Positions 25,962-34,031 of a DNA stretch of 51,394 nucleotides are shown piece after piece. The DNA is from Spirochaetae bacterium HGW-Spirochaetae-2 (lineage in GTDB: Bacteria > Spirochaetota > Spirochaetia > Sphaerochaetales > Sphaerochaetaceae). The notes beneath the pieces are model-generated. The model was given only the letters and a program-made list of their open reading frames with translations. It did not search any database and was not told the origin of the DNA. A program made the translations under genes and the position numbers. The stretch is from positions 1-51,394 of the forward strand of contig PGXW01000020.1 in the NCBI GenBank assembly GCA_002839355.1, given 5' to 3'. Every line of letters begins with the position of its first letter. Within the stretch, counting starts at the first letter, position 1.

Positions 25962-27152
25962 ATGCAAAATGATGATCTGGAATTTATCAATTGTAGGAAC
26001 GTACTCGACTGCATCGAAAGGGAACTTGACAAACCGTCCCGCGCGAAGGTTGCGAAGCATCTCGGGTTGAGTCGGACCGCGACATCCCTCATCGCCCAAA
26101 AGCTTATCCGGGTGGGTCTGATCAAGGAATTGGAGACTACCATCAAGGGCCGGGGCCGGCCTGGGACTCCCTTGGTCATGGACGATTCCCGTTGGCATGC
26201 GATCGGTGCCGCCTTCTATTCGGGCAGTTGGATATTCGTGATCATCAACCTCTGTGGAACCATAGTCGCCAAGCACCAGGTTCCGGTATTGTCGACCGAC
26301 AAGGATGTCATAATCGATACGTTGGTCGAAGGCCTGCTGTACATGCGTTCGGTATGTCCCGGCCAGATGATTCCAGGTTTCGGTATCGGCGCTCCTGGTC
26401 TGATCGACCACAAGAGTGGCGCAATCTACCGGGCCGACGATCTCGGTTGGAAGGAAGTCATCCCGTTTGGCTCGATCGTCGAACAGCGGACGGGTTTGAA
26501 GGCCTTCGTGATCAACCGCTACCGGGCAAACGGATTGGCCGAGATCCGTTACGGAAACCACAAGAATTCGCACAACATGGTCTACCTTGGTATCGGTACT
26601 GGTATCGCCGGATCCATTTACTTGGACAAGGTCTTGCAGAACAGTACGAAATATCGCTTGGGACACATGGTGATAGATCCCCACGGACCCGTGTGTGGAT
26701 GCGGGCAGGTCGGGTGCCTCCAGGCTATGGCTTCGGAAGGAGCCCTGCTGTCGTACGCGCGGTTGCAGATGGCGGAACATCCCGCTTTTCTGCATGCGGC
26801 AAAAGGGAAACCGCTGCAAGGCAAGCTGATCGTGTCATTGGCGGAGGAGGGTGATGCCGATGCCCGCGCATGTCTGGAACATATCGCCATTCCGTTGGCG
26901 ATCGGAATAAGTACCTTGGCGAATGTCATCGCACCCGATGAGATCATCATTGGTGGACCGCTTGGCGATACGAGCTCCTATCTTGTCGATTGCGTGCGCA
27001 AGGGGGTACACGACCACCTGCTGGATTGGCAAAATGAGGACATATCGATATCGCAGGGAACCCAAGGCGACTACGGGTCCGCGATCGGGGCCGCCACCTT
27101 CATGCTGGATCAGAAGATGGAACTCATTTTGGGTGAATCCTGTCCCGATTGA
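25962..27152 (+). CDS. ROK-family transcriptional regulator
   Basis: This 396-residue protein has an N-terminal helix-turn-helix (residues about 10-60; VAKHLGLSRTATSLIAQKL) and a ROK sugar-kinase-like domain (about 75-390). ROK markers are VYLGIGTGIAGSIYL near 210 and the zinc motif CGCGQVGCLQA near 245, with the preceding GHM/IDPHG segment. It is divergent from tctCBA and convergent with the Gfo/Idh gene. Two matching inverted repeats in front of those genes suggest it represses both. The ligand is probably a sugar or sugar derivative, although the target transporter is of the carboxylate type, which is unusual. Confidence 0.88.
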   Translation: MQNDDLEFINCRNVLDCIERELDKPSRAKVAKHLGLSRTATSLIAQKLIRVGLIKELETTIKGRGRPGTPLVMDDSRWHAIGAAFYSGSWIFVIINLCGTIVAKHQVPVLSTDKDVIIDTLVEGLLYMRSVCPGQMIPGFGIGAPGLIDHKSGAIYRADDLGWKEVIPFGSIVEQRTGLKAFVINRYRANGLAEIRYGNHKNSHNMVYLGIGTGIAGSIYLDKVLQNSTKYRLGHMVIDPHGPVCGCGQVGCLQAMASEGALLSYARLQMAEHPAFLHAAKGKPLQGKLIVSLAEEGDADARACLEHIAIPLAIGISTLANVIAPDEIIIGGPLGDTSSYLVDCVRKGVHDHLLDWQNEDISISQGTQGDYGSAIGAATFMLDQKMELILGESCPD

Positions 27153-27250
27153 ACTGGTGGACGACTGAACTGGCGAGCGGTGGACGAGAGCGGTAGACGA
27201 GGTGTGGCCGGAATATCCGAATATCCGTGACCACACCGACTATGCCATGC

Positions 27251-28300
27251 TTACAGGGGAAGATTCACCTTCGCTCCCGATTGGGCGCTCCTATAGATAC
27301 CTTCGATGATCTCGACCGCGTTTCGAGCCGATTCGCCCGAAATCTCCACCGCTGAATCGTTTCTGATCGAATCCACGATCGAACCGAAGAGCATGGTATG
27401 TCCATGGTGCCCGATTGCCTTCGGATCGGAAGCTCCACCACCGGTGCTTGTTCCATGGAAATATTTGGCACGGATAGCCTGGTCTTCGGGGAGTTCTTCC
27501 TCGAATTTCCATGCGATGATGCTCTCCTCCTCCATGACGACACTTCCCTTGGTCCCGAGGATTTCGATTTTCTTCAGGAATCCGGGATACGCGCTGGTGG
27601 TTCCCTCGATCACACCCATCGCCCCATTGGCGAATTTCAAGACCGCGACCGCGGTGTCCTCGACTTCGATCCGTTCGTGTGAAAGCGTGTCGGTGAATGC
27701 AAAGACTTCGGATACGTCTCCCATGAACCATTGCAGCAAGTCGATCGCATGGATCGACTGGTTCATCAACGCACCACCGCCATCGAATTTCCAGGTGCCC
27801 CGCCATGCCCCGCTATCGTAGTAGGCCTGAGTCCGAAACCACTTCACCTGGGCATCGGCCATGACTATCTTGCCGAACCGACCCTGCTCGATGGCTCGTT
27901 TGATCAGTTTGGGGGCTTCGTGGTACCGGGAAGGGAATACCCCGGCCAACTTGACGCCGTTGGCAGCACAGGCTGCTATGATCTGGTTGCACCGTTGTTT
28001 GGTTATCTCCAAAGGTTTTTCGACAATTACATGCTTCTTGGCTTCTGCGGCAGCGATCGCGCCTTCAAGATGCAAGCCCGACGGTGTTGCGATAGTCACG
28101 ATATCCAAATCGGGATCCGCGAGGAACTCGTCCAAGGATGTATAGGTGCGACAGCCGTAAGCTCTTCCAAATTGCACAGCCCGCTCCTCCGACGAGTCGA
28201 ACCCTGCTACAAGTCGACATCCGTTCATGTCCCCGATGGCTTTCGCATGTACTTCGGATATCATACCGAGCCCAATGACGCCAAATCCTAGTGTCTTCAT
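27251..28300 (-). CDS. Gfo/Idh/MocA-family oxidoreductase
   Basis: This 349-residue NAD(P)-dependent sugar dehydrogenase has GVIGLGMISEVHAKAI at the N-terminus (Rossmann fold), the family motif EKPLEI near residue 95, and GGGALMNQSIHAIDLLQWF near 175 carrying the catalytic His region. Family members act on glucose, myo-inositol, or related cyclic polyols and aldoses. The ATG at 28300 is preceded by GGAGGAATGT. Its promoter region contains an inverted repeat like that of tctC, so joint ROK control is likely. Confidence 0.9.
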   Translation of the reverse strand: MKTLGFGVIGLGMISEVHAKAIGDMNGCRLVAGFDSSEERAVQFGRAYGCRTYTSLDEFLADPDLDIVTIATPSGLHLEGAIAAAEAKKHVIVEKPLEITKQRCNQIIAACAANGVKLAGVFPSRYHEAPKLIKRAIEQGRFGKIVMADAQVKWFRTQAYYDSGAWRGTWKFDGGGALMNQSIHAIDLLQWFMGDVSEVFAFTDTLSHERIEVEDTAVAVLKFANGAMGVIEGTTSAYPGFLKKIEILGTKGSVVMEEESIIAWKFEEELPEDQAIRAKYFHGTSTGGGASDPKAIGHHGHTMLFGSIVDSIRNDSAVEISGESARNAVEIIEGIYRSAQSGAKVNLPL

Positions 28301-28346
28301 ACATTCCTCCGCATTGTAAACCCACGCTACCACCGAACGGAGCTAC

Positions 28347-28379
28347 TGTCAATTTTAATTTGTAAATTAGTATTACAAA
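28347..28379 (-). promoter_or_regulatory. Promoter and likely ROK operator of the Gfo/Idh gene
   Basis: TTTGTAA (28359-28365), seven bases and TTACAAA (28373-28379) form a perfect inverted repeat. On the minus strand TTGACA (complement of TGTCAA at 28347-28352) lies just downstream of it as a -35 box. Spacing and bases match the tctC operator (TTTGTnA-N7-TnACAAA). The repeat family copy 5 starts at 28381 directly beside it. Confidence 0.55.
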
Positions 28380-28380
28380 A

Positions 28381-28437
28381 GGTACCTGGCACCGATTTTC
28401 GTTTTTGTATACAAAATTACGTTTTGGTGCCAGGTAC
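28381..28437. repeat. Palindromic gene-end repeat, copy 5 (short class, 57 bp)
   Basis: GGTACCTGGCACC (28381-28393), core TTTTGTATACAAAA (28403-28416) and GGTGCCAGGTAC (28426-28437) make the clearest short copy: near-complete two-fold symmetry over 57 bp. It ends four bases from the SDR stop codon and separates that gene from the Gfo/Idh gene. Confidence 0.9.
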
Positions 28438-28441
28438 AGGC

Positions 28442-29242
28442 TTACCGACCGGTATACCCGCCATCGACGGGAATGGTGACACCATTGATGTAATCGGACC
28501 CCTTCGAGGCCAAGAACACTGCGATTCCCGCCATATCTTCCGGAGTTCCCCACCGGTTCGCAGGAATGCGGGCGGTGATCTCAGCGTATCTGACTGGATT
28601 CGCCAAGAGGGCGGTGTTCATCTCCGTCTGCATATAGCCGGGGGCGATTGCGTTGATATTCAGTCCCCGGGAAGCCCACTCGTTGGAGAACGCTTTGGTC
28701 AGCTGGGTGATGCCGCCCTTGCTCGCCGCATACGCCGGGATGGTGAATCCACCGAAGAAACTGAGCAGCGATGCGAAGTTGATGATCTTGCCATATCCCT
28801 TGGGAAGCATGACCTGCGCGGCCATTTGGCACAACTCGAACGTCGCGGTCAGGTTGATCTCAAGGACCGCATCCCAATCGTCGATGGGGAACTCCTCCGA
28901 CTTGTGCCGACGTTGGATTCCTGCCGCGTTGACCAGGATATCCAGGTCTCCACCGAGATGGGCGAGGGCTTCCCCGAATCCCCGGTTGCGGTCATCACGG
29001 TCACCCAAATCGGCGCTCACACCGTGACAAGGGAATCCTTCTGCTGCATATACCGCTGCGATATCGGCTGTTTTGGCACTCTGGGCAATAATCACCACCT
29101 CGGCACCCGCGGCAAGGAAAGCTTCGACCACCCCTTTGCCCAAGCCGCGGCTTCCCCCGGTGACGATCGCCTTCTTGTGTTCGATAGTAAAACTATCGAC
29201 CACGTACCTGGTACCAGTTTCCGATTTTGTATGCAAAATCAT
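28442..29242 (-). CDS. SDR-family oxidoreductase
   Basis: This classical short-chain dehydrogenase has about 250 residues. The cofactor motif TGGSRGLGKG, NAAG (in LVNAAGIQ), catalytic Ser in SLLSFFGG, YAASKGG (Tyr and Lys) and INAIAPGYMQTEMN are all visible. Gluconate 5-dehydrogenase or 2-deoxy-gluconate dehydrogenase-like activity is plausible. The start is uncertain: the ATG at 29242 overlaps the HIT stop (ATGA) but lies inside repeat copy 6 and would add a repeat-encoded peptide MILHTKSETGTRY; a GTG at 29203 would give a more normal N-terminus. A short hairpin (29181-29199) lies in the early codons. Confidence 0.82.
   Translation of the reverse strand: MILHTKSETGTRYVVDSFTIEHKKAIVTGGSRGLGKGVVEAFLAAGAEVVIIAQSAKTADIAAVYAAEGFPCHGVSADLGDRDDRNRGFGEALAHLGGDLDILVNAAGIQRRHKSEEFPIDDWDAVLEINLTATFELCQMAAQVMLPKGYGKIINFASLLSFFGGFTIPAYAASKGGITQLTKAFSNEWASRGLNINAIAPGYMQTEMNTALLANPVRYAEITARIPANRWGTPEDMAGIAVFLASKGSDYINGVTIPVDGGYTGR
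29181..29199. promoter_or_regulatory. Small hairpin in the first codons of the SDR gene
   Basis: TCGATAGT (29181-29188) and ACTATCGA (29192-29199) are perfect arms around AAA. In the SDR message this stem would form next to the GTG start candidate at 29203 and could influence initiation. Confidence 0.4.
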
Positions 29243-29260
29243 AGTTTCGTACCTGGCACC
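29204..29260. repeat. Palindromic gene-end repeat, copy 6 (short class, 57 bp)
   Basis: GTACCTGGTACC (29204-29215), core GATTTTGTATGCAAAATC (29223-29240) and GTACCTGGCACC (29249-29260) make 57 bp. It encodes the last residues and stop of the HIT gene (KVPGTKL) and possibly the start of the SDR gene. Confidence 0.88.
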
Positions 29261-29664
29261 TTGCGAAGCAACTCCACAACGTCTTGCCAATCGGTGGAGG
29301 GTTTGGACTCCGGGTTCAGCAGGAACGGCGACCCCCAATCCTTCGATTCCTTATATTTGGGAACGATATGCATGTGCACATGCCGGACCGTATCGCCATA
29401 CAGGGCATAGTTGATCTTGTCGGGGTGGAAAAGCTCCGAGATCGTTTGCGCCACCGTGCGGATTTCTGCCATGTAGCCGGCATAGACAGTGGGCTCGAGT
29501 TCGTGCAACTCCTCATAATGGCCGCGGGTAGCCAATACACACCGTCCACGATGGAATTGGTCCTTGAAAACGTACAGGTCGGAAAATTCGAGCGAACCGA
29601 CGAACGCCAGGACATCGGCCTTGCCGTCGGGTGGGGTGCAATACGCACATGATGCATTCTTCAT
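29239..29664 (-). CDS. HIT-family nucleotide hydrolase/transferase
   Basis: This 141-residue protein has the histidine triad HVHMHIVPKY near residue 98, with Cys-x2-Cys (CAYC) at the N-terminus as a possible zinc site. HIT proteins hydrolyse or transfer nucleoside monophosphates from dinucleotide or sugar-nucleotide substrates. I chose the ATG at 29664, four bases after GGAGGT; upstream codons come from repeat copy 7. The C-terminal KVPGTKL is translated from repeat copy 6. The gene stands between two 57-bp repeats like a cassette. Confidence 0.85.
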   Translation of the reverse strand: MKNASCAYCTPPDGKADVLAFVGSLEFSDLYVFKDQFHRGRCVLATRGHYEELHELEPTVYAGYMAEIRTVAQTISELFHPDKINYALYGDTVRHVHMHIVPKYKESKDWGSPFLLNPESKPSTDWQDVVELLRKVPGTKL

Positions 29665-29676
29665 GGGACCTCCGGT

Positions 29677-29733
29677 GGTACCTGGCACCAATTTTCAATT
29701 TTGCATACAAAATACAATTTTCGTACCTGGTAC
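29677..29733. repeat. Palindromic gene-end repeat, copy 7 (short class, 57 bp)
   Basis: GGTACCTGGCACC (29677-29689), core TTTTGCATACAAAA (29699-29712) and CGTACCTGGTAC (29722-29733) make 57 bp. It ends exactly at the stop codon of the DeoR/PBP fusion regulator (29734-29736, minus strand). Confidence 0.9.
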
Positions 29734-31602
29734 TTAGTTTGCTACCCATGTCAACTTGGTGTAGTTGCGTGGACTAACCTCCACATTCTCCAGCATTCGC
29801 ATGGCAAGGTCAATAATTTGTTCGCCGTAGGATTCGGGATTATAGTGAACACACCCGATGATAGGGGATTGGCCGACCTTCATGAGTTCCTCGAGTTGCT
29901 TGGTGTGGTTGTGTCCGACGATGATGGTATTCACACAGTTGCGGTATTGCACGATGAGCTCATGGGACGCAAGGAGGTGCCGGAGGTTGAAGGCCATGAT
30001 CAACATGCTCTCGTCCTGGGGAATCTCCTTGAGCAGGTGCACCAGTTCTTGGGTGGGATTCACCTCTGGATTTCCCCACTCGATCGAGTGGACAGCGTGC
30101 TTGTCCACCTGGATTTGCCGTTCGATATGCTCCAATGCGCTCGATATCCGCAGTTTTGTGACCGGTTCATGTCCGTATTTGCCCAACACCACCAACCGAT
30201 TCAATTTTCCGCCCCAGTGTTCCTTGATGTAGGTTGCCGCCCGCTCACCGGCAATTTTGCCTGCCAGCGCATTGTCGGCTCCGAAATAGATTGCTCCCGG
30301 TGCGACATAGTCGACCGAGATGAGTCGTACACCGCGCGAAAGACAGCGTTCGCCCACATACATGAGTGACTCCGTGCAGAGGCTGTAGTCGATTACCAGA
30401 TCTACCTTTTCATCGAGCAGGATATTCAGGTTGCCTACGGTCGAGGCATAGTCGCCGTCGCATTCCCGGATCACCAGCGAGATCGACTTGCTGATCGATG
30501 TGGCTTCCAACAGACTGTTGTGCACAGCCTGGACGAAATAGTTGCGGTCCTTGTTGACAAGGAACCCGATACGGTGCTGTTGCTTGCTGACATTGCGGTA
30601 GGTGAAGTCGTGCCCGCAGATCACCAGCGGATCCTGCCGGGAGAAGAGGATGCTTGAGCGGAAGCTGCCGATCCCGTCATCTATCAGGACCTCCTGGATC
30701 TTCGATTGGAATTGACGGTGGTCGAATCTTTTGGTGCCCTGCACATCCAGGTATTTGGAATCGAGGATGATATACACTTTGTTCGCCCGCCTGCATATGG
30801 CCTCGAGCGTCCACAGGTCCTCATGTTCCCCGACGAAATAGGTGTGGGTGGCATAGGAGCTGCAACAGATGAACGCCTTGTCGATCTGCATGGAATCGGG
30901 CAAGACTGCGCCGGTTTCCAACTGGATTCGGGCATCGTTCACCGCAACGAATGTGCCGGGGACTGACACCGGATAGGCATAGTTGCGCGAGCGGAGGACA
31001 TCGAGCGTTTCCAGGCTGGTGGTGACTATCGGAATGTTGGAATAGGGTGGGAGTGTGGATGCGACGAACCGGGATACTTCCCCGTCATCGAGGAAGATGG
31101 TCTCGCCCGGATTGATGTGCATCACCGTATGGTGGCCGAGGATTTTGATACGTGAGGAGAATTCGCCATTCGTATCGGTCGGCACCAGCTCCAGCGACGA
31201 TTCGAACAGTGCGACCGAGCCGTGTTTGCGGATCACCGCTCCTTCTAGTTCGAGGGCAGCCAGATCGTTGCGGACCGTAATTGCGGAAACACGCAATTTG
31301 TTGGCCAAGGTGGTTACACGCATCTCCTTGTCCTGTCCAAGCAGCTGGATGATGCGTTGCCGTCGTTGTTCCTTGGAGAGGATGCCGGATGATTCCAACC
31401 GCGAGGCATTGTCCACCGAATCGATATAGCGGATCCTGCCGCGTTCCCGCATCACCAAGCCCGCTTCTTCCAACGGCAGCAATTCCTTCCGTATGGTCTC
31501 CCGGCTCAACTTGAACTGCTCCGACAACTCCGCCATGGTACTGTGGGGTTTCCCCGCAATGCGCTTCAAAAGAGCCAACCGTCGTTGATTCATTTCGTCC
31601 AT
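29734..31602 (-). CDS. Fusion regulator: two DeoR helix-turn-helices, DeoR sensor and periplasmic-binding domain
   Basis: This 622-residue protein has four parts. Residues about 5-60 form one DeoR-type winged helix (MAELSEQFKLSRETIRKEL). Residues about 80-140 form a second (TTLANKLRVSAITVRNDLAAL, seen as ANKLRVSAITVRNDL, then VIRKHGSVAL). Residues about 155-330 resemble the DeoRC sugar-phosphate sensor (NPGETIFLDDG, VTTSLETLDVL, RRANKVYIILDSKYL). Residues about 350-615 resemble a sugar-binding periplasmic-binding-protein/LacI sensor (HRIGFLVNKDRNYFVQAVH, VDLVIDYSL, IYFGADNALAGKIAGERAA). It could read two ligands. I chose ATG 31602; ATG 31593 is possible. It is divergent from the isomerase/TRAP operon, its likely target. 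Confidence 0.82.
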   Translation of the reverse strand: MDEMNQRRLALLKRIAGKPHSTMAELSEQFKLSRETIRKELLPLEEAGLVMRERGRIRYIDSVDNASRLESSGILSKEQRRQRIIQLLGQDKEMRVTTLANKLRVSAITVRNDLAALELEGAVIRKHGSVALFESSLELVPTDTNGEFSSRIKILGHHTVMHINPGETIFLDDGEVSRFVASTLPPYSNIPIVTTSLETLDVLRSRNYAYPVSVPGTFVAVNDARIQLETGAVLPDSMQIDKAFICCSSYATHTYFVGEHEDLWTLEAICRRANKVYIILDSKYLDVQGTKRFDHRQFQSKIQEVLIDDGIGSFRSSILFSRQDPLVICGHDFTYRNVSKQQHRIGFLVNKDRNYFVQAVHNSLLEATSISKSISLVIRECDGDYASTVGNLNILLDEKVDLVIDYSLCTESLMYVGERCLSRGVRLISVDYVAPGAIYFGADNALAGKIAGERAATYIKEHWGGKLNRLVVLGKYGHEPVTKLRISSALEHIERQIQVDKHAVHSIEWGNPEVNPTQELVHLLKEIPQDESMLIMAFNLRHLLASHELIVQYRNCVNTIIVGHNHTKQLEELMKVGQSPIIGCVHYNPESYGEQIIDLAMRMLENVEVSPRNYTKLTWVAN

Positions 31603-31727
31603 GGCGCAATCGTAGCACGCCGCAAGTGTATTCGTAAAGCGAAAGTTTAAAGATATTATATAAATAAGTAAAATATATAAATATAAATATAATAAAAGAT
31701 TAATTATTAATAGATGCAAGAAAAATG

Positions 31728-31779
31728 CAATACTATTGTAGTAATATTGTTTGACTTATCGATTGGCGACCTTGATAAT
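31728..31779 (+). promoter_or_regulatory. Isomerase/TRAP operon promoter with candidate operator
   Basis: TTGACT (31751-31756), 17 bases and GATAAT (31774-31779) form a near-consensus promoter. Immediately upstream, CAATACTA-N6-TAATATTG (31728-31749) is an inverted repeat with one mismatch, a candidate operator for the divergent fusion regulator. The 31620-31727 stretch is very AT-rich and shows no gene. Confidence 0.55.
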
Positions 31780-31793
31780 GAAATGTGTCGGCA

Positions 31794-31830
31794 CCCCTGG
31801 TCAAGGGGAAGACCCAAGAGGCGTTGCCTC
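31794..31830 (+). promoter_or_regulatory. Two tandem hairpins in the isomerase leader
   Basis: CCCCT-N5-AGGGG (31794-31808) and GAGGC-GTT-GCCTC (31818-31830) lie 15-50 bases after the predicted -10 box, in a leader of roughly 190 bases before the isomerase start. The leader could stabilize the message or take part in regulation. I do not recognise a riboswitch class. Confidence 0.35.
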
Positions 31831-31979
31831 CTGGACCGTCCGAGGGGCGAGGTATGGGATTTGATGTTTCCAGCACTCGGTCGGGAGAGTTGCCAGCAAG
31901 CTGACTGCTTTCCGCTTGCTTCTTTTGGAATTGAATTTGAGGATGCCTGCCATCCTCTGGAACATGTGGAGGATTATCG

Positions 31980-33434
31980 ATGCGTATCAACCGGAGAAAG
32001 GAACTGACTGCGAACGTGGGACTATTGGGCGTAGGCCATGCAACCTATTGGCACCAGTTCGACGGATTGCTGCAGGTCATGCATGAGAAGCAACAGGTGT
32101 TGAAGGAAAAGCTCGAGACCCACACGGTCACCATCCACGATTTCGGCATGGTCGATACATCCGAAAAGGCCTATTCGGTCGTACGTAGGATCCAAGGGGC
32201 AGACTTGGATATGCTGTTCATAGATATGCTCACCTATGCCACCTCGGAGACCTTCGCCCCGTTGGTGAAAGCGTTGCAGATTCCCATGGTGCTGGTCGCA
32301 TTGCAGCCGCTACAAGCCATGGATTATGCCAACGGGACCACGTTCATCCAGCTGTGCAACGACGACATCTGCAGTGTGCCCGAATTCTGTTCCGTCGCCG
32401 TGCGCATGGGCAAGAATCCACCACCGGTGATTATAGGTACATTGGAAGGCGATGCCGAGGCCGATGCGGAAATCGCTTCCTGGTGCCGTATCGCCCACGT
32501 CATCCATGACCTGAAGAACGCACGTATCGGATTGATGGGCCATGTGCTCGAAACTATGTACGATATGCATGTCGACCCGGCGCTCATCACCCGGACCTTC
32601 GGGTGCCATGTGGTTCCTGTGGAACCCGACGATGTCATGAAGCACTACGTCAAGACACCGTCCGATGCGATCGATGCCATGAAAGGACGCATCCGCTCCT
32701 TCTTCGATACACCCGATCCGACCTCCGACAACATCACCTTCATGCTGCGGGAGGAGGACCTCGAACTCGCGGCCAAGGTGGCGGTATCGTTGGAGTCGAT
32801 GATCGACGAACGCAAACTCACCGGACTGGCCTACTACTACGAAGCCCTGGAGGGCTCGGAGATGCGCAAGATGGTGACAAATTTCATCGTCGGCAACTCC
32901 CTGTTGACCTCGGCCGGATTCCCCATGTGCGGCGAGTACGACCTGAAGACCCTCATGGCAATGCTTATCATGGACCGTCTGGAAATCGGTGGAAGCTTCG
33001 CGGAGTTCCATCCCATGGACTTCAAGCAAAACTCGATTCTCGTCGGACACGACGGACCGCATCACATAAACATAGCCCAGCGAAAGCCCGTGCTCCGTTC
33101 ATTGAGCAAATACCACGGCAAGCCGGGAAACGGTGCCGGTGTGGAGTTCAAGATTCAGGAAGGCCCGATCACCATGCTGGCTATCACGGTGGACATCAAG
33201 GGGGACTTGAAATTCATCGTGGCGGAAGGCGAGTCGGTGTCGGGAGCGATTCCCCCGACCGGAAATACCAACACCCACGGATTGTTCAAGCCCAACCTCA
33301 AGCAGTTCCTCCGCCGGTGGATGGCCGAAGGACCGACGCATCACTTCGCCCTGGGTATCGGGCACCATGCCAAGGAAATCGCCTATATCGCACAGACATT
33401 CGGCGTCTCGTGCGTTATCATCCCGACAGTCTGA
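31980..33434 (+). CDS. AraA/FucI-superfamily sugar isomerase
   Basis: This 484-residue protein resembles the L-arabinose isomerase branch of the L-fucose/L-arabinose isomerase superfamily. Putative manganese ligands are the Glu in MCGEYDLKT (near 319), the Glu in SFAEFHPMD (near 342), the His in LVGHDGPHH (near 357) and a His in GPTHHFALGIGHH (near 454), matching the order and spacing of E306, E333, H350 and H450 in the Escherichia coli enzyme. It should interconvert an aldose and a ketose, sugar unknown. GGAGG precedes the ATG. It heads an operon with a TRAP transporter, an uncommon partnership for a neutral-sugar isomerase. Confidence 0.8.
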   Translation: MRINRRKELTANVGLLGVGHATYWHQFDGLLQVMHEKQQVLKEKLETHTVTIHDFGMVDTSEKAYSVVRRIQGADLDMLFIDMLTYATSETFAPLVKALQIPMVLVALQPLQAMDYANGTTFIQLCNDDICSVPEFCSVAVRMGKNPPPVIIGTLEGDAEADAEIASWCRIAHVIHDLKNARIGLMGHVLETMYDMHVDPALITRTFGCHVVPVEPDDVMKHYVKTPSDAIDAMKGRIRSFFDTPDPTSDNITFMLREEDLELAAKVAVSLESMIDERKLTGLAYYYEALEGSEMRKMVTNFIVGNSLLTSAGFPMCGEYDLKTLMAMLIMDRLEIGGSFAEFHPMDFKQNSILVGHDGPHHINIAQRKPVLRSLSKYHGKPGNGAGVEFKIQEGPITMLAITVDIKGDLKFIVAEGESVSGAIPPTGNTNTHGLFKPNLKQFLRRWMAEGPTHHFALGIGHHAKEIAYIAQTFGVSCVIIPTV

Positions 33435-33464
33435 TGCTGTCGATGCAACAGTTGGGAGAATGAC

Positions 33465-34031
33465 ATGAGATTGATAAAACGGATGTTGGAGGAGATCATG
33501 CGGGTGGAAATCCTCATCGGTGCCTTCCTCATCATAACGATGGTCGTGATCATGGTGCTCGAGGTGGTGATGCGATATGTCTTCAACAACTCCATCATCT
33601 GGGTCCAGGAATTCGTTATCCTGGTCTTCATCTGGATAACCATGTTGGGTGGAAGTGCCGCCTCCATGACCAAGACACATGTGACGATCACCACCTTCAG
33701 CCAGTTCATCTCGGGCAAATGGAAGATCGGCCTGCAAATCTTGGTCTCCCTGGTGATTCTTGGCGTATTGGTCTACCTGGCCATGAACTTGCCCGCATCT
33801 ATCGCCATCCAAAACAAGACACGGACTTCTTCCATGCCGATCAACATCGCCAAGGGGCACTACTACTCGTCACCGCTGCTGTTCGCAGTGGTACTCATGC
33901 TCATCACCGAGGTGTATTACATCTATTACGAGGTCCGCTCACTGCTTGGAAAGGCGATTCCCGATGACTATGTCCTTGAGTTGCGAGGATTTCTGAGGAA
34001 GAGCACCGATGGGAAGGGGGGCGCCGTATGA
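33465..34031 (+). CDS. TRAP transporter small permease (DctQ family)
   Basis: This 188-residue protein has four helices, the DctQ hallmark IIWVQEFVILVFIWITMLGG near residues 45-65, and SSPLLFAVVLML near the C-terminal helix. It follows the isomerase after 30 bases with GGGAG before its ATG. The DctM gene overlaps its last codon (ATGA). Compared with the other DctQ proteins here it has a longer C-terminal tail. Confidence 0.9.
   Translation: MRLIKRMLEEIMRVEILIGAFLIITMVVIMVLEVVMRYVFNNSIIWVQEFVILVFIWITMLGGSAASMTKTHVTITTFSQFISGKWKIGLQILVSLVILGVLVYLAMNLPASIAIQNKTRTSSMPINIAKGHYYSSPLLFAVVLMLITEVYYIYYEVRSLLGKAIPDDYVLELRGFLRKSTDGKGGAV

Noticed and set aside
28381-29733. Integron attC sites as an explanation for the 57- and 130-bp repeats
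   Set aside because: Lengths and cassette-like layout are suggestive, but the repeat ends do not carry the RYYYAAC and GTTRRRY core sites, genes between copies face both ways in the wider window, and no integrase gene is visible.
31794-31830. Known riboswitch in the isomerase leader
   Set aside because: The two short hairpins do not form any junction or conserved core that I can match to a riboswitch class.
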